DNA from: Lucinisca nassula
Lineage: Eukaryota > Mollusca > Bivalvia > Lucinida > Lucinidae
Reading direction: 5' to 3'
Length of the DNA: 64,000 nucleotides
NCBI GenBank assembly: GCA_963580285.1
Contig: OY757010.1
Span: forward strand, 153,514,763-153,578,762
Position 1 is the first letter of the stretch. Each line of letters starts with the position of its first letter. Position numbers and translations under genes: made by a program. The notes below the pieces were generated by a model. It did no database searches. It saw nothing but the letters and a program-made list of their open reading frames with translations, and was not told the origin of the DNA. Positions 30,154-40,534 of this stretch are shown one piece after another.

Positions 30154-30960
30154 TCACACAACGACGACGTTGTTAGCGGCCTTGTCTGCAGGGGCCAAAA
30201 CAAACTTCTTATGAAATTCTTGAATACCTAGTTTTAGATGACGTAAAGACGTCTTGGGCTTAGGAGGTAATAAGTTAGTATTTTGAGAATAGAAAGAAAT
30301 GCGTTTATTCACTAGTTTTAAAATGCTAAGTTTCCAGTCCTTAAGGGCTTTATGCTCAACATACTCTCGCTTACACCATCGATTACCGAATTCATTCAAT
30401 GAAGCAGCGATTTCATCTCTACATTTACTGAAATCAATTTTAGAAGGAAACCGATATTTCGGTCCTTTAGAAATTATATTCCTTATCCTAGAATCAGGAA
30501 TAATTTTCAAATTGCCAGTAATTACATGACCAGCAGCAGGATAGCAATACTTTGAGTTTTTACAATCACATGAATCAGGAGTATTAGTATCAATATCAAG
30601 ATCTGAAACAAGTTTATTGAAATTGAAAATGATAGATCTAACAGGTTTGTTATATTTATAGCAAATTATAGGTGTTTCAGTATTTTGAAAATAAGCAGGA
30701 ATGGAAGAAAGTACCGATCTCTCACGGAAGATACTGGGCAAATCTATAAAATCCATACCCTTATTAATGAAGGATATTTTGAAGAAATGGCGTTTATGAT
30801 TAATTTCAGAATCAATGTAAGGACGGAGAGTATGCTGAGTATAGCCTCTAGTTAAGAGAGCTGCATCATATAACTGATGAGAACTATCGTAGAATTTATT
30901 CGCCTCTGTGTCCAGAAGACGTAAAACAGAAACGGGTAATGAACTTAAAAATGAAAGCAT
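30154..30960 (-). pseudogene. PLE region upstream of the RT fingers
   Basis: 268 codons. Recognisable conserved text of this clade: FYDSSHQLYDAALLTRGYTQ, SIPAYFQNTETPIICYKYN, CDCKNSKYCYPAAGHVITGN and FHKKFVLAPADKAANNVVVV (each a short piece). It is in the same frame as the endonuclease remnant (one TGA between) and as the RT segment. It ends at TGA (30,154-30,156), at a position where a Cys codon is expected; the same TGA is present in copy 2. Confidence 0.8.
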
Positions 30961-30996
30961 AGAGTGGCGTCCATGATTTAATAATATAATTGACAG

Positions 30997-31407
30997 TCAC
31001 TTCAGTCTAGTATTGTTTCGTTTAAACGCACGTGATTTACGTTTAAAGTTACCATTTTTCCTGGTGCCGTGAGATCTAGTTCTGCGTTTTCGACATTCCA
31101 GGAGTGAGAAAATATCAAAGTCCGGCATTCTGGAAATATTACCCTCATGATAAATGTTGTCATTAAATCCCAGTGGAAAAGGGGTCTGTAAAAATTTAAT
31201 CCATTTCAGTTCAGCTTCATGTCTTTTGATTATTTTGAATCTAGATGTAGAATTTGCATCGTAATAAAGTTTATCCACTGGTTGTATAACAATGTTATTT
31301 ACAGAATGACCTGTACGTCGAAAGTGACGGTACAAGAAAGTGTCAGTTTTCTTAGGCTTACTCATTCTACGATAATGCTCGTTCAATCTAGTTTTGTAGA
31401 CTGTCAT
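30997..31407 (-). pseudogene. PLE GIY-YIG endonuclease remnant, catalytic start deleted
   Basis: 136 codons starting TVYKTRLNEHYRRM, then LYRHFRRTGHSVNNIVIQPV, a RHEAELKWIKFLQT block (conserved Glu of the nuclease fold) and a very basic C-terminus (RKNGNFKRKSRAFKRN). Relatives have about 20 residues with the GIY...YIG signature between NMSDLT and this start; here the two parts join at TTGACATGACAG with ACA microhomology and a frame change. Without those residues the nuclease cannot be catalytic. It ends at TGA, 36 nt before the RT frame. Confidence 0.75.
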
Positions 31408-31925
31408 GTCAAATCAGACATGTTAACTACAGAGAAGCGTCTACCGTTTACAGATGAAGTAACGGTAGACGCAGTGCTTAAATGCGAACAACATCTGCAC
31501 CTCTTGGCATTGCACTTAGAAATACTAGGATACATTCCACTTCTTTTCCACGGATTAGTATATTTTCGAAGGATGGGCGATTTGAGAGGAGATAGTCTTA
31601 TACGAAGACTACTCCCAAAAACATTGGTATTGCCTGCTCCTTTGAGATTAACTGAAGTTACAGAAGACACATTTAAGGGTCTAACCAATACCAAAGGCAA
31701 CATAGTATTAAAGTTCTTAATAGAATGGGGAATCCGTACAGAAGAAGCAGAGTGTAACCTAAGGGGTGATATTGATATTTTAAATGTATTTGTAATATTC
31801 ATTTTGGTTAATAAGGTTGTGATACCGTCAAAACTAAAGCGATGTTCATACCGGTTATTAAATAAATATAAAATTACTGAAGAAGATTCCTTCGAATAGA
31901 AGGAAGGTACAACAAAAGCCCACAA
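31404..31925 (-). pseudogene. PLE N-terminal Cys-rich region before the endonuclease
   Basis: Up to 173 codons; the probable coding part starts near the MNITNTF Met (~31,800). Basic N-terminal part (LRIRLSPLKSPILRKYTNPW), then a Cys cluster KCNAKRCRCC followed by NGRRFSVVNMSDLT. Such a Cys cluster directly upstream of the GIY-YIG domain is seen in permuted-order PLEs. The frame runs into a TGA exactly at the join to the next segment. Confidence 0.7.
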
Positions 31926-32162
31926 AACGTCCTAGTCTACTTAAAGTACAGGGATGTCAAACAAGCAGTTGTTATACAACGAGGAACGAACATCGGTTTA
32001 ATAATGACCTTAGACAGGTATCTAAAGGATGTCAATTGATGGAACAGTGAAAAGCAATTGCATAAGCAATCCCTGAGGATTGGAAAAATAAGAGCATTAA
32101 ATGCATGTACGGGGAGACCTTTTACAGCCGCCACACGGCACAAACAAAACAGCCCTGATATG

Positions 32163-32681
32163 CAAAGTAGAAGTAAAACAAAGATCAGGAATTGATACAA
32201 TTAACTTACTCCACCCATAAAAGACACCAAAGGGAAAGAAATACAAACATTAAGCGACCAGACCATAATGGAAACCTAAACAAAGGAAAGCCATAAGGAC
32301 AGTTACTTTCCCACAAAATGGCCATATGGCCATCCAAAATTAAAAGACACAAGTGATACACACAGTAAGTAACAAACAACAACATAAATAAATCGCCACA
32401 GAGGAGCCGCCTTGGAACGGTCAGTGGAAGATTTCCACTGGGGGGCTTAAATCGATTTTACGTGGCCACAATCCTCGCCCTTACTTCTGTCGCGATTTAG
32501 ACAAATAATTTGTTCAGTCCGCATGAAGGCCTCCTAACTCATCAATGCAACATCTCCGTGAACACAAAAATCAAAGAACCACAGAGGTGAGACAACGGTG
32601 AGGACTCGACAGCAAGAAACCACTGAAATGCTGGAGCAAAAGAAAAACAACAGTTAGACTCCGATGAGCCCGACCAGAGAC
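32163..32681 (-). repeat. 5' pseudo-LTR of PLE copy 1
   Basis: Equal in length to 28,086-28,604, with a few substitutions. It begins (minus strand) GTCTCTGGTCGGGCTCATCG and ends CTTTGTTTTACTTCTACTTTG. It contains the same text as every solo 3' module in the window, so this is the end of an upstream tandem unit or a template jump onto a second RNA. Confidence 0.85.
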
Positions 32682-33213
32682 CATAATGTATGCGACGGCA
32701 ATAATGTATGCGACGGCAACAAAAAACAATGGTTGATTTTAAAAATAATTTGGCAGCAATGGTCCTGGGATTGGTCTCTACTAAACCATTCTGCTCTGTT
32801 AAAATATATGGCCACCAAGGGGTAGGGCGATTTATGCCCACTTGAGCTCTGGTGATCCTTGTTACCCATGGGCTGCTTGTTTATAATTTTGTGTTCAGGG
32901 TAGTGATTAAACGTCGCGCAAGCTTGATGGCAAGCGTAAACCATATTTGATTGGCGTTGTCAGTTGGCAAACATGCGCAAATGGAGGTCACCAAGTTACA
33001 TGAAGATGCAGGAAAGGTCAATTGATAGTCTGTGTTGAACCTAATGTTCCGACCCTTCTTGACAAAGGTGTAGAAGAAAGAAGCTTGGTGTACGTAGGAA
33101 TCGCAATATTTATTACACCAAACATCGTTCATGTTCAAAATATCTGACATATCAGGTTTCAACCTCAAGTAAATTAACCCACCCACCTAGTTCATTTCAT
33201 ATGTACGAACGCA
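32682..33213 (-). pseudogene. Unrecognised reading frame with one stop, upstream of the PLE
   Basis: On the minus strand ~165-190 codons (from ~33,186 to ~32,690) are open apart from one TAA at 32,881. The protein-like text includes DVWCNKYCDSYVHQASFFYT, ASSCNLVTSICACLP and THALNTKL-like endings, none of which I can assign to a family. The PLE 5' end cuts it. Next to the PLE an 18-bp unit ATAATGTATGCGACGGCA is tandemly duplicated (32,683-32,718). It could be a host exon relic or a piece of another transposon ORF. Confidence 0.3.
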
Positions 33214-33712
33214 TTTCCACCAGAACGTCTGATGGTAGGTGTCTGATGCCCTGTCTCTGATAGGGCTAACCGGAGCCGAATTGAGGGGTTTCCTTTGTTG
33301 TAGCAGTCTAGCTATTTCATGCTGTTGAGTCCTCGTCGTTGTTCCATCTCCTTAATCGTTTGATTTTATGTTCTCGGAGATGTTGCACTGATGAGCTACA
33401 AATCCATCATGCAGACCTAACAACTTAACCAAGACAACCAAGGGCGAGGATTGTGTCCACCTAAAATCAATTAAAGTGTCCACTCCCACCCCCATAAAAC
33501 TTCTTACTAACTCCGTTCCAAGCGGTCTTTCTGATGTGGTCTATCATTTTTATGGTTAGTCTTTTAGATTTTGGATAGCCGTTTGGCCATGTGGAGAGAT
33601 AACTGTCCTTTTCGCTTTCCATTCGTGACGTTTTCATTTTGGTGTTTTGAATGGGAGGGGTGAGATATTTTATAAGATTCCTGTTCATTGCCTACACTCT
33701 GTTTTTCAAATC
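33214..33712 (+). mobile_element. PLE 3' module, diverged subfamily
   Basis: Full-length but diverged module: GTAGGTGTCTGATGCCCTGT, GTTGAGTCCTCGTCGTTG, GAGATGTTGCACTGATGAGC, AAGGGCGAGGATTGTG, ACTGTCCTTTTCGCTTTCC and GATTCCTGTTCATTGCC. Confidence 0.75.
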
Positions 33713-33764
33713 ATGATAACTCCTGGTGGCTTGAGATAGAAGGCCTTTTTGGCCAATCTGTATG

Positions 33765-34055
33765 TGACAATTGGGGTGGTTGGGTGAGGCAAAGGTGACG
33801 TGTACCTTGCGTCAATAGAAGTCCAACTGACATTAGCTTACAGCTGGACAAGGCCTGCTGTTCTTGCAGCAGGTAAGGGTAGAGGGGGGATACTGTTATT
33901 TCTTTTATTTTTGCACTTCAATTTATTTTCCTCTTTCTCCTCTGTTCCTCACCTTCATCTGCCCTACTATCTCATCTATCGCATTTCTCCCTCTCTCTGG
34001 GAGATGACACAAAATGACTAACAAGCATTGACGTGCCTTTAAACCCAAAACAATC
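33765..34055 (+). repeat. Repeat K, long copy
   Basis: GGTGGTTGGGTGAGGCAAAG, TGGACAAGGCCTGCTGTTCT, GCAGCAGGTAAGGGTAG, the pyrimidine-rich middle and the end TGCCTTTAAACCCAAAACAA. It shows that K moves independently of the 22-27 kb duplication. Confidence 0.65.
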
Positions 34056-35327
34056 AATATATGGGACAAATATCCGTAAAAGGAAGTGGTAAAAATGGAG
34101 ACGAAGAACATATTAATCAGTGTGATACAAGAGACACAGGACAATTAAGAGCTAACGGATGTTATCGAAGGCAGGTTGCCCAACGAAAAGGTAGAAAGTA
34201 AGTGCAGGTGACATCTTAAGATGCACGTTTACAGGTAAGATCACTACTCTGGGAAACGGGAAGAAGGAAGAATGTTACATTACATTAAAGGTCGGGTACT
34301 TTTTATTTTTAGTCGTGCGACTTACCAGAAATAAAGGTACCCAGTAAGATTTTAATATAGACCTTGTAGTGGCCAGTAGTATTTACGTGTTTGAAATATA
34401 ATAATGTCGATGTTAGTTGGGGAGCCTTCACCACAAGCCGGAAACTTTGGACACTAGATCTTGAAATATACAATGTATTCATTAAATGTTGATTGATTCA
34501 AGTCACCTTTAGAGAACCACTTGATAGTTCACCCGCTGCCAAATATGCTTGTTGATGTATATTCACCTCACTAGATAAAAACCGGAAGGAAATGGTCATC
34601 AGTAACTTTTCAAAAATATATCTATTGGTTCCTGTCATGATAAATCTTTGACCAGCCAGTAATATAATTTATTTTATGTATGCTTTAATATGGATTTTAT
34701 CACGATCTATGACACAACAGGAAAAAAAACGGCAAAATGGTCCATAGGTATCTGAGTCCCGTGTTCTTGCCCAGATTGAAGCAGAGTCATCAAGTTTCAC
34801 ATGTACCTGCGAGCAAAAATAACCGTCCTGCATACTGACGAAAACGAAATTGTTTTAAAAATACTAAAAAACATTTCGCGCGAAAATAGTGTAATATTTA
34901 CCAAATTTTTGGGGTAAAATTTCAGTGGTCACAATTTATGGTAGCACCGGATGTAGTTACGTCATATCATAAATTTTGGTGTCTTCGGGTATTGACAAAT
35001 ATTTTGTCTGATGCAATAAATCAACATTCAGTTGAAAGCGCAAGCTACACGTCATTTAACCTAATCCAACTATACCATTCGCATGGGGGTGGGTGTAAAC
35101 TCATAGAATTTTTAACCCCTTTTCCCCACCAGATTTGCTAAATAATCACATGTCATATAGGTCAGGCTTCTATCTTAATCAAACAGCACAAACAAAGTGT
35201 GAGAATTTTGGGTGCATTAATTTTTTCGAAATCCGTTCTAAAATCCCGGACTATAAATATTTATTTAGCCTGCACTGAACAAATGCCTTCAAGAACAACT
35301 GCACAACAGGCGAAATCTCATTTCAGC
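34056..35327. other. About 1.3 kb without recognised features
   Basis: No repeat match within the window and no supported ORF. One short inverted motif, GGGTACTTT...AAAGGTACCC, occurs near 34,283-34,335. Confidence 0.4.
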
Positions 35328-36165
35328 CTGCACAAAAATGTCCGTGAAATGAACACCACCTTAAACCCCACTTTATATAGAAAAAACTGGGATTTACGGG
35401 GTAAACATTATTTTCTTATTTCTGCTGCAGGACAAAGGTCGTGGGTACTCGTTAGAACCACCTCATTACGTAAAGGCTTATTGAAAATTAGAGAGATAAT
35501 GTCGGTTGGTGCCTGATGCTCTGTCTCTGGTCGGGCTCATCGGAGTCTAACTGTTGGTTTTCTTTTGCTCCAGCATTTCAGTGGTTTCTTGCTGTCGAGT
35601 CCTCACCGTTGTCTCACCTCTGTGGTTCTTTGATTTTTGTGTTCACGGAGATGTTGCACTGATGAGTTAGGAGGCCTTCATGCGGACTGAACAAATTATT
35701 TGTCTAAATCGCGACGGAAGTAAGGGCGAGGATTGTGGCCACGTAAAATCGATTTAAGCCCCCCCCAGTGGAAATCTTCCACTGACCGTTCCAAGGCGGC
35801 TCTTCTGTGGCGATTTATTTATGTTGTTGTTTGTTGCTTACTGTGTGTATCACTTGTGTCTTTTGGTTTTGGATGGCCATATGGCCATTTTGTGGGAAAG
35901 TAACTGTCCTTATGGCCTTCCTTTGTTTAGGTTTCCATTATGGTCTGGTCGCTTAATGTTTGTATTTCTTTCCCTTTGGTGTCTTTTATGGGTGGAGTAA
36001 GTTAATTGTATCAATTCCTGATCTTTGTTTTACTTCTACTTTAACGAGCGCCTGTAACCTATGTTTGCAGTATAAATAAGAAAACTTTAACGGATTTTCA
36101 TCAAAAAAGTAGCCGTATGGAGATGTGAAAAATGCAGTGTGTCTCACGGGTGTGTTATCGTAATA
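35328..36165 (+). mobile_element. Hpn-B MITE with a PLE 3' module in its hairpin
   Basis: Left half: CCGTGAAATGAACACCACC, secondary hairpin, and the left arm GTGGGTACTCGTTAGAACCA, ending CCTCATT at 35,462. Right half resumes AACGAGCGCCTGTAACCTAT at ~36,043 and ends TGTGTTATCGTAAT. About 11 bp of the right hairpin arm next to the centre are missing. Confidence 0.85.
35463..36042 (+). mobile_element. 5'-truncated PLE inserted in the Hpn-B hairpin centre
   Basis: Begins ACGTAAAGGCTTATTG, which is the stop codon region of the PLE RT ORF, and runs through the complete 3' module to TTTTACTTCTACTTT. Highly similar to the module of copies 1 and 2, so it is a recent member. Confidence 0.9.
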
Positions 36166-36189
36166 AGTCTGATTCTGTAGTTTGGTATT

Positions 36190-36245
36190 TGTTTTGTTTG
36201 ATTTGACGTGCCCTACAACACTGTAATGGTCATTTGGACGATGGG
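36190..36245 (-). mobile_element. SINE-2 3'-end fragment
   Basis: TTTGTTTGATTTGACGTGCC, ACACTGTAATGGTCATTTGG: the last ~55 bp of SINE-2 in reverse. Confidence 0.55.
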
Positions 36246-36879
36246 CAACAAACCATTTAGACGATTTAACCATTACATTTACAAGTTGAGGAAACCGATG
36301 ATAAAGCTATAAAGTGGGGCTACGTGGGATTTCATTGTAATGGTACACATCAGGAGACCGATCTGAAGCATTTTATGGACCAAACACTTTTACAGGGATT
36401 CAAGTATCCTATTTGCTTCCATTTTCTTGCATTTATCAAAGACTTCATTTTGGGCCTCGGTTTCGAAAGTTCGCATTTGTATGGACAATGGAACTCATTA
36501 CTTTTATCATTTTATATTGCAGATTTCGCAAAAACTCTTCAAGCTACTGAGAATCTTTAAAATATATTGGTATGAGCATTGAGCGTCTACATCACTAAAC
36601 TCGGCCTTTTCTCTACCTTGTGCGCATTGCTCTTCCCAATGCATGGTGCCTGTAAACCAAGGTCCTAGTCTCAAGCTTGATTACTAAGGCATGACTGTCT
36701 TAGAAATGTCATGTCACAAAAGAATAGTATTTTTATCCAATAAGCATTTTTTTTCTTGAAAAATTGCACAGATAACTCAGGCACAAAATTTAATATTCAA
36801 CTTGAGGCGCAGAACGTAGACAAATAAATCCGATTAGAGTGTTTTAATTACATTTCAGTACAAAGAACATATACAGAAT
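36246..36879. other. No recognised feature
   Basis: A 78-codon frame at 36,324-36,560 (+) has no recognisable domain. No repeat match seen. Confidence 0.35.
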
Positions 36880-37338
36880 TACGATTTATCAGTTACTCCC
36901 TGTATATATTGCATTGTAGCGCATTGACCTGATAAAGATATGCTATCTCAGGACAAGTGAGCTTTATCACGTCAACATTGACATTGCACGTTTATGAATG
37001 AACCGGGCTACTGGAAAATAACAAAACATGTTATTGTAACTGGGAAAAATGGCAATATTACTTGAAAAAAAAATATTATAGGAAAAACATGGTCAGCTGA
37101 TACTAAATATATCGACCACCAGAATGCTTGGATGCACTGAGGATCATCAATAACTAACCGTAAATTGCTTATTTAAGAGTACACAAGGGGATAAACTGAT
37201 AAATAGAATACCAGATTCATGTCATTTGATATCAAGTTTATCAGGCTCGGCTTCGAGAACAAATGTAGAATCGCTCTCGCGATTCTACAAGCGTTCTCGA
37301 AGCCTTGTCTGATAAACTTGATATCAAAAGACACCAAC
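36880..37338 (+). mobile_element. MITE-F with internal palindrome
   Basis: Same order as 43,028-43,362: TTTATCAGTTACTCCCTGTA, ATTGACCTGATAAAGATATG, AAACTGATAAATAGAATACC, then a palindrome TTTGATATCAAGTTTATCAG ... CTGATAAACTTGATATCAAA with arms of ~50 bp around GAATCGCTCTCGCGATTC (37,221-37,331). It is joined directly to half of a MITE-G. Confidence 0.75.
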
Positions 37339-37449
37339 AAAAGCTTCTCACATTTTTCAGCAAAAACTTCAGCATATTTGCCATATTTAATGATCAAAGT
37401 TTTAATACGTTAACTAACGACGTCATTAGTTTTGAACAACTGGCCCCTG
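37339..37449 (+). mobile_element. MITE-G, right half from the palindrome centre
   Basis: Starts AAAAGCTTCTCACATTTTTC, exactly at the centre of the MITE-G palindrome, and ends TTTTGAACAACTGGCCCCTG. The left half is absent; its place is taken by MITE-F. Confidence 0.8.
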
Positions 37450-38399
37450 GGCGCAGGTGTTAAAAAGAACAATTCTGTTAATAAACAAATCGTTAAACAT
37501 TTAGTATTTAATAATATTTTTTTCTGCAAAAATACCGGAGTGCTTTCAAGAACAGTTATCATGCTGTCCGCTAACGAACTTGTTAACCTTTACCACTCTC
37601 TGGGCTATTTCAGCATGAGACGAATTGTTGATGATTTTTTTTTCTTATTTTTCCCTCAAAACAGGCCTTGACATCTCATGCAAATTGTCTCCTTAGGAGC
37701 CAATTTGCAAATTGTTCGACCAATATATTAAAATAAATTACACGTCCCTTCCAGGGTTCCGTAATAATGTGTATGGTGATAATATTGCATGGATGAGGGC
37801 AAGTTGTATCAATGTATTGGTGAGACATTTATGTTCCTATTGATAACTTAACTTGGTGTAGTCTTTCGTTTAATAAGATGTGGTTCTAGACGAGTCCCTC
37901 ATACTGTAGCATACCCATGTAAAAGGCAGTGTTAATCGTTTCAAAAAAAAAAAAAAAAAAAAATGGAAAGCTGCGTTTCGAAGACAACAAAATCAGCCTA
38001 GTTGACCTGTCATAAGTGACACTGAAGAACAAGGACTAGTGCACCCTTTACACTCCTCTGGGATAGTCAAACTGGAAAAAAAAATATCGTAAAGATGTTG
38101 AAACATATTATCGAAACAACATTCTTGGTGTGCGATTCAATTTTCAAAGGGTGTTTCATAATGGAATATTGCTAAATTTGTCACTACAGCAAATAAGTCC
38201 AGAAATAATAACATTTCGCTATGCACCCTTACTTGTGGGATGGCATAATTCGTTTATCTCTTCTCTGCCTACGAAATGGAGAATATTGCAGGTGAAGATT
38301 AACATTCTTCAATACATTATGATAACACTCCCTTGTGCTAAAATGGCGTCTTGCTTAACTCTGGCACGTTCACTTCTGAGATGAAACTGATTTTATTTG
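37450..38399. other. No gene recognised; A-run
   Basis: Non-coding. An A-run lies at 37,944-37,963. Short motif CTAACGAACTTGTTAACC near 37,571 resembles MITE-G interior. Confidence 0.35.
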
Positions 38400-39803
38400 C
38401 TCACCTTATAGGATGGCAGCCACTATCGTCGTCCTTTATCGTCCACACTATAAAACTGCAATATCTTTGCAGCAAGTAAGCAGATCTCAACCAAATTTTA
38501 CCTGTAGCATGTCTTTGGCGGGAGAATGCTTGCATATGCTTTTTAGGAAAACTGCTCCAGAACTATAGTTTCTTTTACAACTGACAGGCTTATTATGGGA
38601 AAATGCTTGTGAACAGCGTAGCTTCTTCGTATTTTGCTGGATCTTCATGAAACTTGCAAATAACAATTACATGCATAAAATATCGAAATACTGCCAACAA
38701 TAGCAGAGTTTCATGCCCTTGATTATAAAAAATGGCCATTTTTAACCTTGTGTAACAGCGTAGCTTCCTCATTTCTGTCGAATCTTAATGAAACTTGCAG
38801 ATAATAACGACATGCTTAAAATCGCGAATGAGTTCGAAAATGCGATAGATAGGACCAATAATAGTTGAGTTGCGTCCCTTGGGTGTAAAAAACGGACATT
38901 TGTTTGACCTTTTTAACAGCGTGGCGTCTTCATTGTTTGTCGGATCTTAATGAAATTTGCAGATAACAATGAACATGCGTAAAATATCGGACGAATTCGA
39001 AAATGGGCCAGTTTTGACCACCAATAGCAGAGTAACGTCCCCTTGATTCTAAAAAATGGCCATTCATCACCAAAACACGTCTATATAATGTTGACCCCCC
39101 TTTTATATAGTAAAACTGTGGTTTACAGGGTTAACCCTTATTTTTCTTGTTGCTGCTCTAAAATATAGATTGTGGGTACTCGTTAGAACCGCCTCGATGA
39201 GGCGGTTCTAACGAGTGCCAACAATCTATATTTTGAGCAGAAATAAGAAAAATTTCACAATTTTTCATCTTAAAATTTTCACTTTTTCGGCGATAAAGGC
39301 GGCAATGTATTTGAATAGGCGTGTTTTCGTAATGTTTGACCTAGTTAACAGCGTAGCTTCTTCATTTCCTTGGATCTTAATGAAACTTGCAGATAACAGT
39401 AACATGCATCAAACCTCGGACGTGTTCGAAAATTGATACATCGGATCAAAAACAGCGGAGCTACATTCCCTTGATTCTCAAAATGGCCATTTTGACCCTG
39501 TGAACAGCGCAGCTTCTTCATTTTTATTGGCTCTCTATGAAACTCGCAGATAACAATGACGTGCTTAAAATCTCGGTCGCGTAAGAAACTGGGTCAGATC
39601 GGCCAAGTAGTAGCAGAGTCACATGTCCTTGATTGTCAAAATGGCCATTATCAACCTTTTGAACAGTGTAGCTTTTCCATTTTTGTTGACTATTCATGAA
39701 ACTTGCAGATAATAATGGCATGCGTAAAATCTCGGACGAGTTTGAAAATGGGACAGTTTGGACCAGCGATTGCAGAGTCCCCTTGATTGTCAAGATTGCC
39801 TCC
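38400..39803 (+). repeat. ~158-bp tandem repeat array (about 6-7 units)
   Basis: Units are recognised by AACAGCGTAGCTTCTTCATT followed by GGATCTTAATGAAACTTGCA, then CGAAAAT, GCAGAGT and CCCTTGATT...AAAATGGCCATT. Occurrences of the CGTAGCTTC block fall near 38,622, 38,759, 38,922, 39,350, 39,508 and 39,670. After removing the Hpn-A insertion the period is ~158 bp. A further piece lies at ~40,460-40,530. Confidence 0.85.
39065..39334 (+). mobile_element. Hpn-A MITE inside the tandem array
   Basis: Ends CATCACCAAAACACGTC and GGCGTGTTTTCGTAATG. Very well preserved hairpin (39,160-39,240) with core GTTAGAACCGCCTCGATGAG. The insertion interrupts a unit between CGGCCATT-like and TTTGACCTAG text. 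Confidence 0.9.
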
Positions 39804-40027
39804 CATCACGTGAACAAGTCCGTGAAATGAAGACCCCCCCCCATACCCCACTTTATATAGAGAAAACTGGGGTTTACGGGGGTATACATTATTTTTCTTA
39901 TTTTGTATCCAACCTCGGACGTGGTTAGCAGTATTTATAAGAAAAATGTCAAGGATTTTCATCAGAAAAATGGCCGTTTTGGAGATTTGAAAAATGCCCT
40001 ATGTCGCACGGGTGTGTTATCGTAATG
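39804..40027 (+). mobile_element. Hpn-B MITE without the hairpin
   Basis: Both ends are excellent (CATCACGTGAACAAGTCCGTG and CACGGGTGTGTTATCGTAATG), but the main hairpin is replaced by ~25 bp (GTATCCAACCTCGGACGTGG). Either the palindrome was excised or this is a hairpin-free form. Confidence 0.85.
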
Positions 40028-40522
40028 GAACACTCTATAGGCTACTTTCAGTCTAAGCAGCTTAAAACTTTCTCAGAGTGGTGTCCTTGACAAAATGTCA
40101 ATCACGTTCGAGCTATAGTGATCGATCAACGTCCGTCGTGTGTCTTGCGTCGTGTGTTGTGCGGCTTCAAAGACTTGCTTGCTAACTCCTCCGATGCCCT
40201 TGAGCCAATTTATTTAAAGACTTCTCAAGAATATATTGTATTTGTAAAACTATCTCGGATTCTGCACAATATCTTGACATGCAGTTTTTTTATTAGTTTT
40301 AAAATTGTCCTAGATTCTGTACAATAGTTTTTTCTCAGTCATGAGTAATTTTTATGAAATCAATGATACCGCCATTTCTCAAAGTAGAAGGAAAAAGTGT
40401 GTTTTTTAGACTAATCACGTGACAACGCAACGAACGGATTCAGTTTTCGAAAAAGAATGGCCACCAGTATGCCCATTTTGACCTTATGGACAATTTAACT
40501 CTTTCATTTTACATCGGATTTT
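40028..40522. other. No gene; tandem-array remnant at its right end
   Basis: Non-coding; the last ~70 bp (GCCCATTTTGACCTTATGGA) look like another unit of the ~158-bp array. Confidence 0.4.
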
Positions 40523-40534
40523 TTACAAACATAA

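Larger units (their letters stand above)
28086..32681 (-). mobile_element. Penelope-like element (PLE copy 1), Naiad-type layout, with flanking direct repeats
   Basis: Minus strand, 5' to 3': 519-bp repeat (32,163-32,681), a Cys-rich and GIY-YIG-derived region (31,925-30,997), an RT region (30,960-28,654), then a 3' region containing a second 519-bp repeat (28,086-28,604). Endonuclease before RT is the permuted arrangement described for the Naiad/Chlamys clade of PLEs. The two 519-bp repeats are the same length and nearly identical, matching the pseudo-LTRs PLEs make. It is inactivated by loss of the endonuclease core and by in-frame TGA codons. Confidence 0.85.

Noticed and set aside
31219..31899. 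226-codon plus-strand frame
   Set aside because: Antisense shadow of the PLE Cys-rich and endonuclease regions; the minus strand shows the conserved motifs.
28086..32681. LTR retrotransposon with true LTRs
   Set aside because: There is no gag, protease, RNase H, integrase or primer-binding site; the RT and the GIY-YIG-like region are of the Penelope type, so the repeats are pseudo-LTRs.
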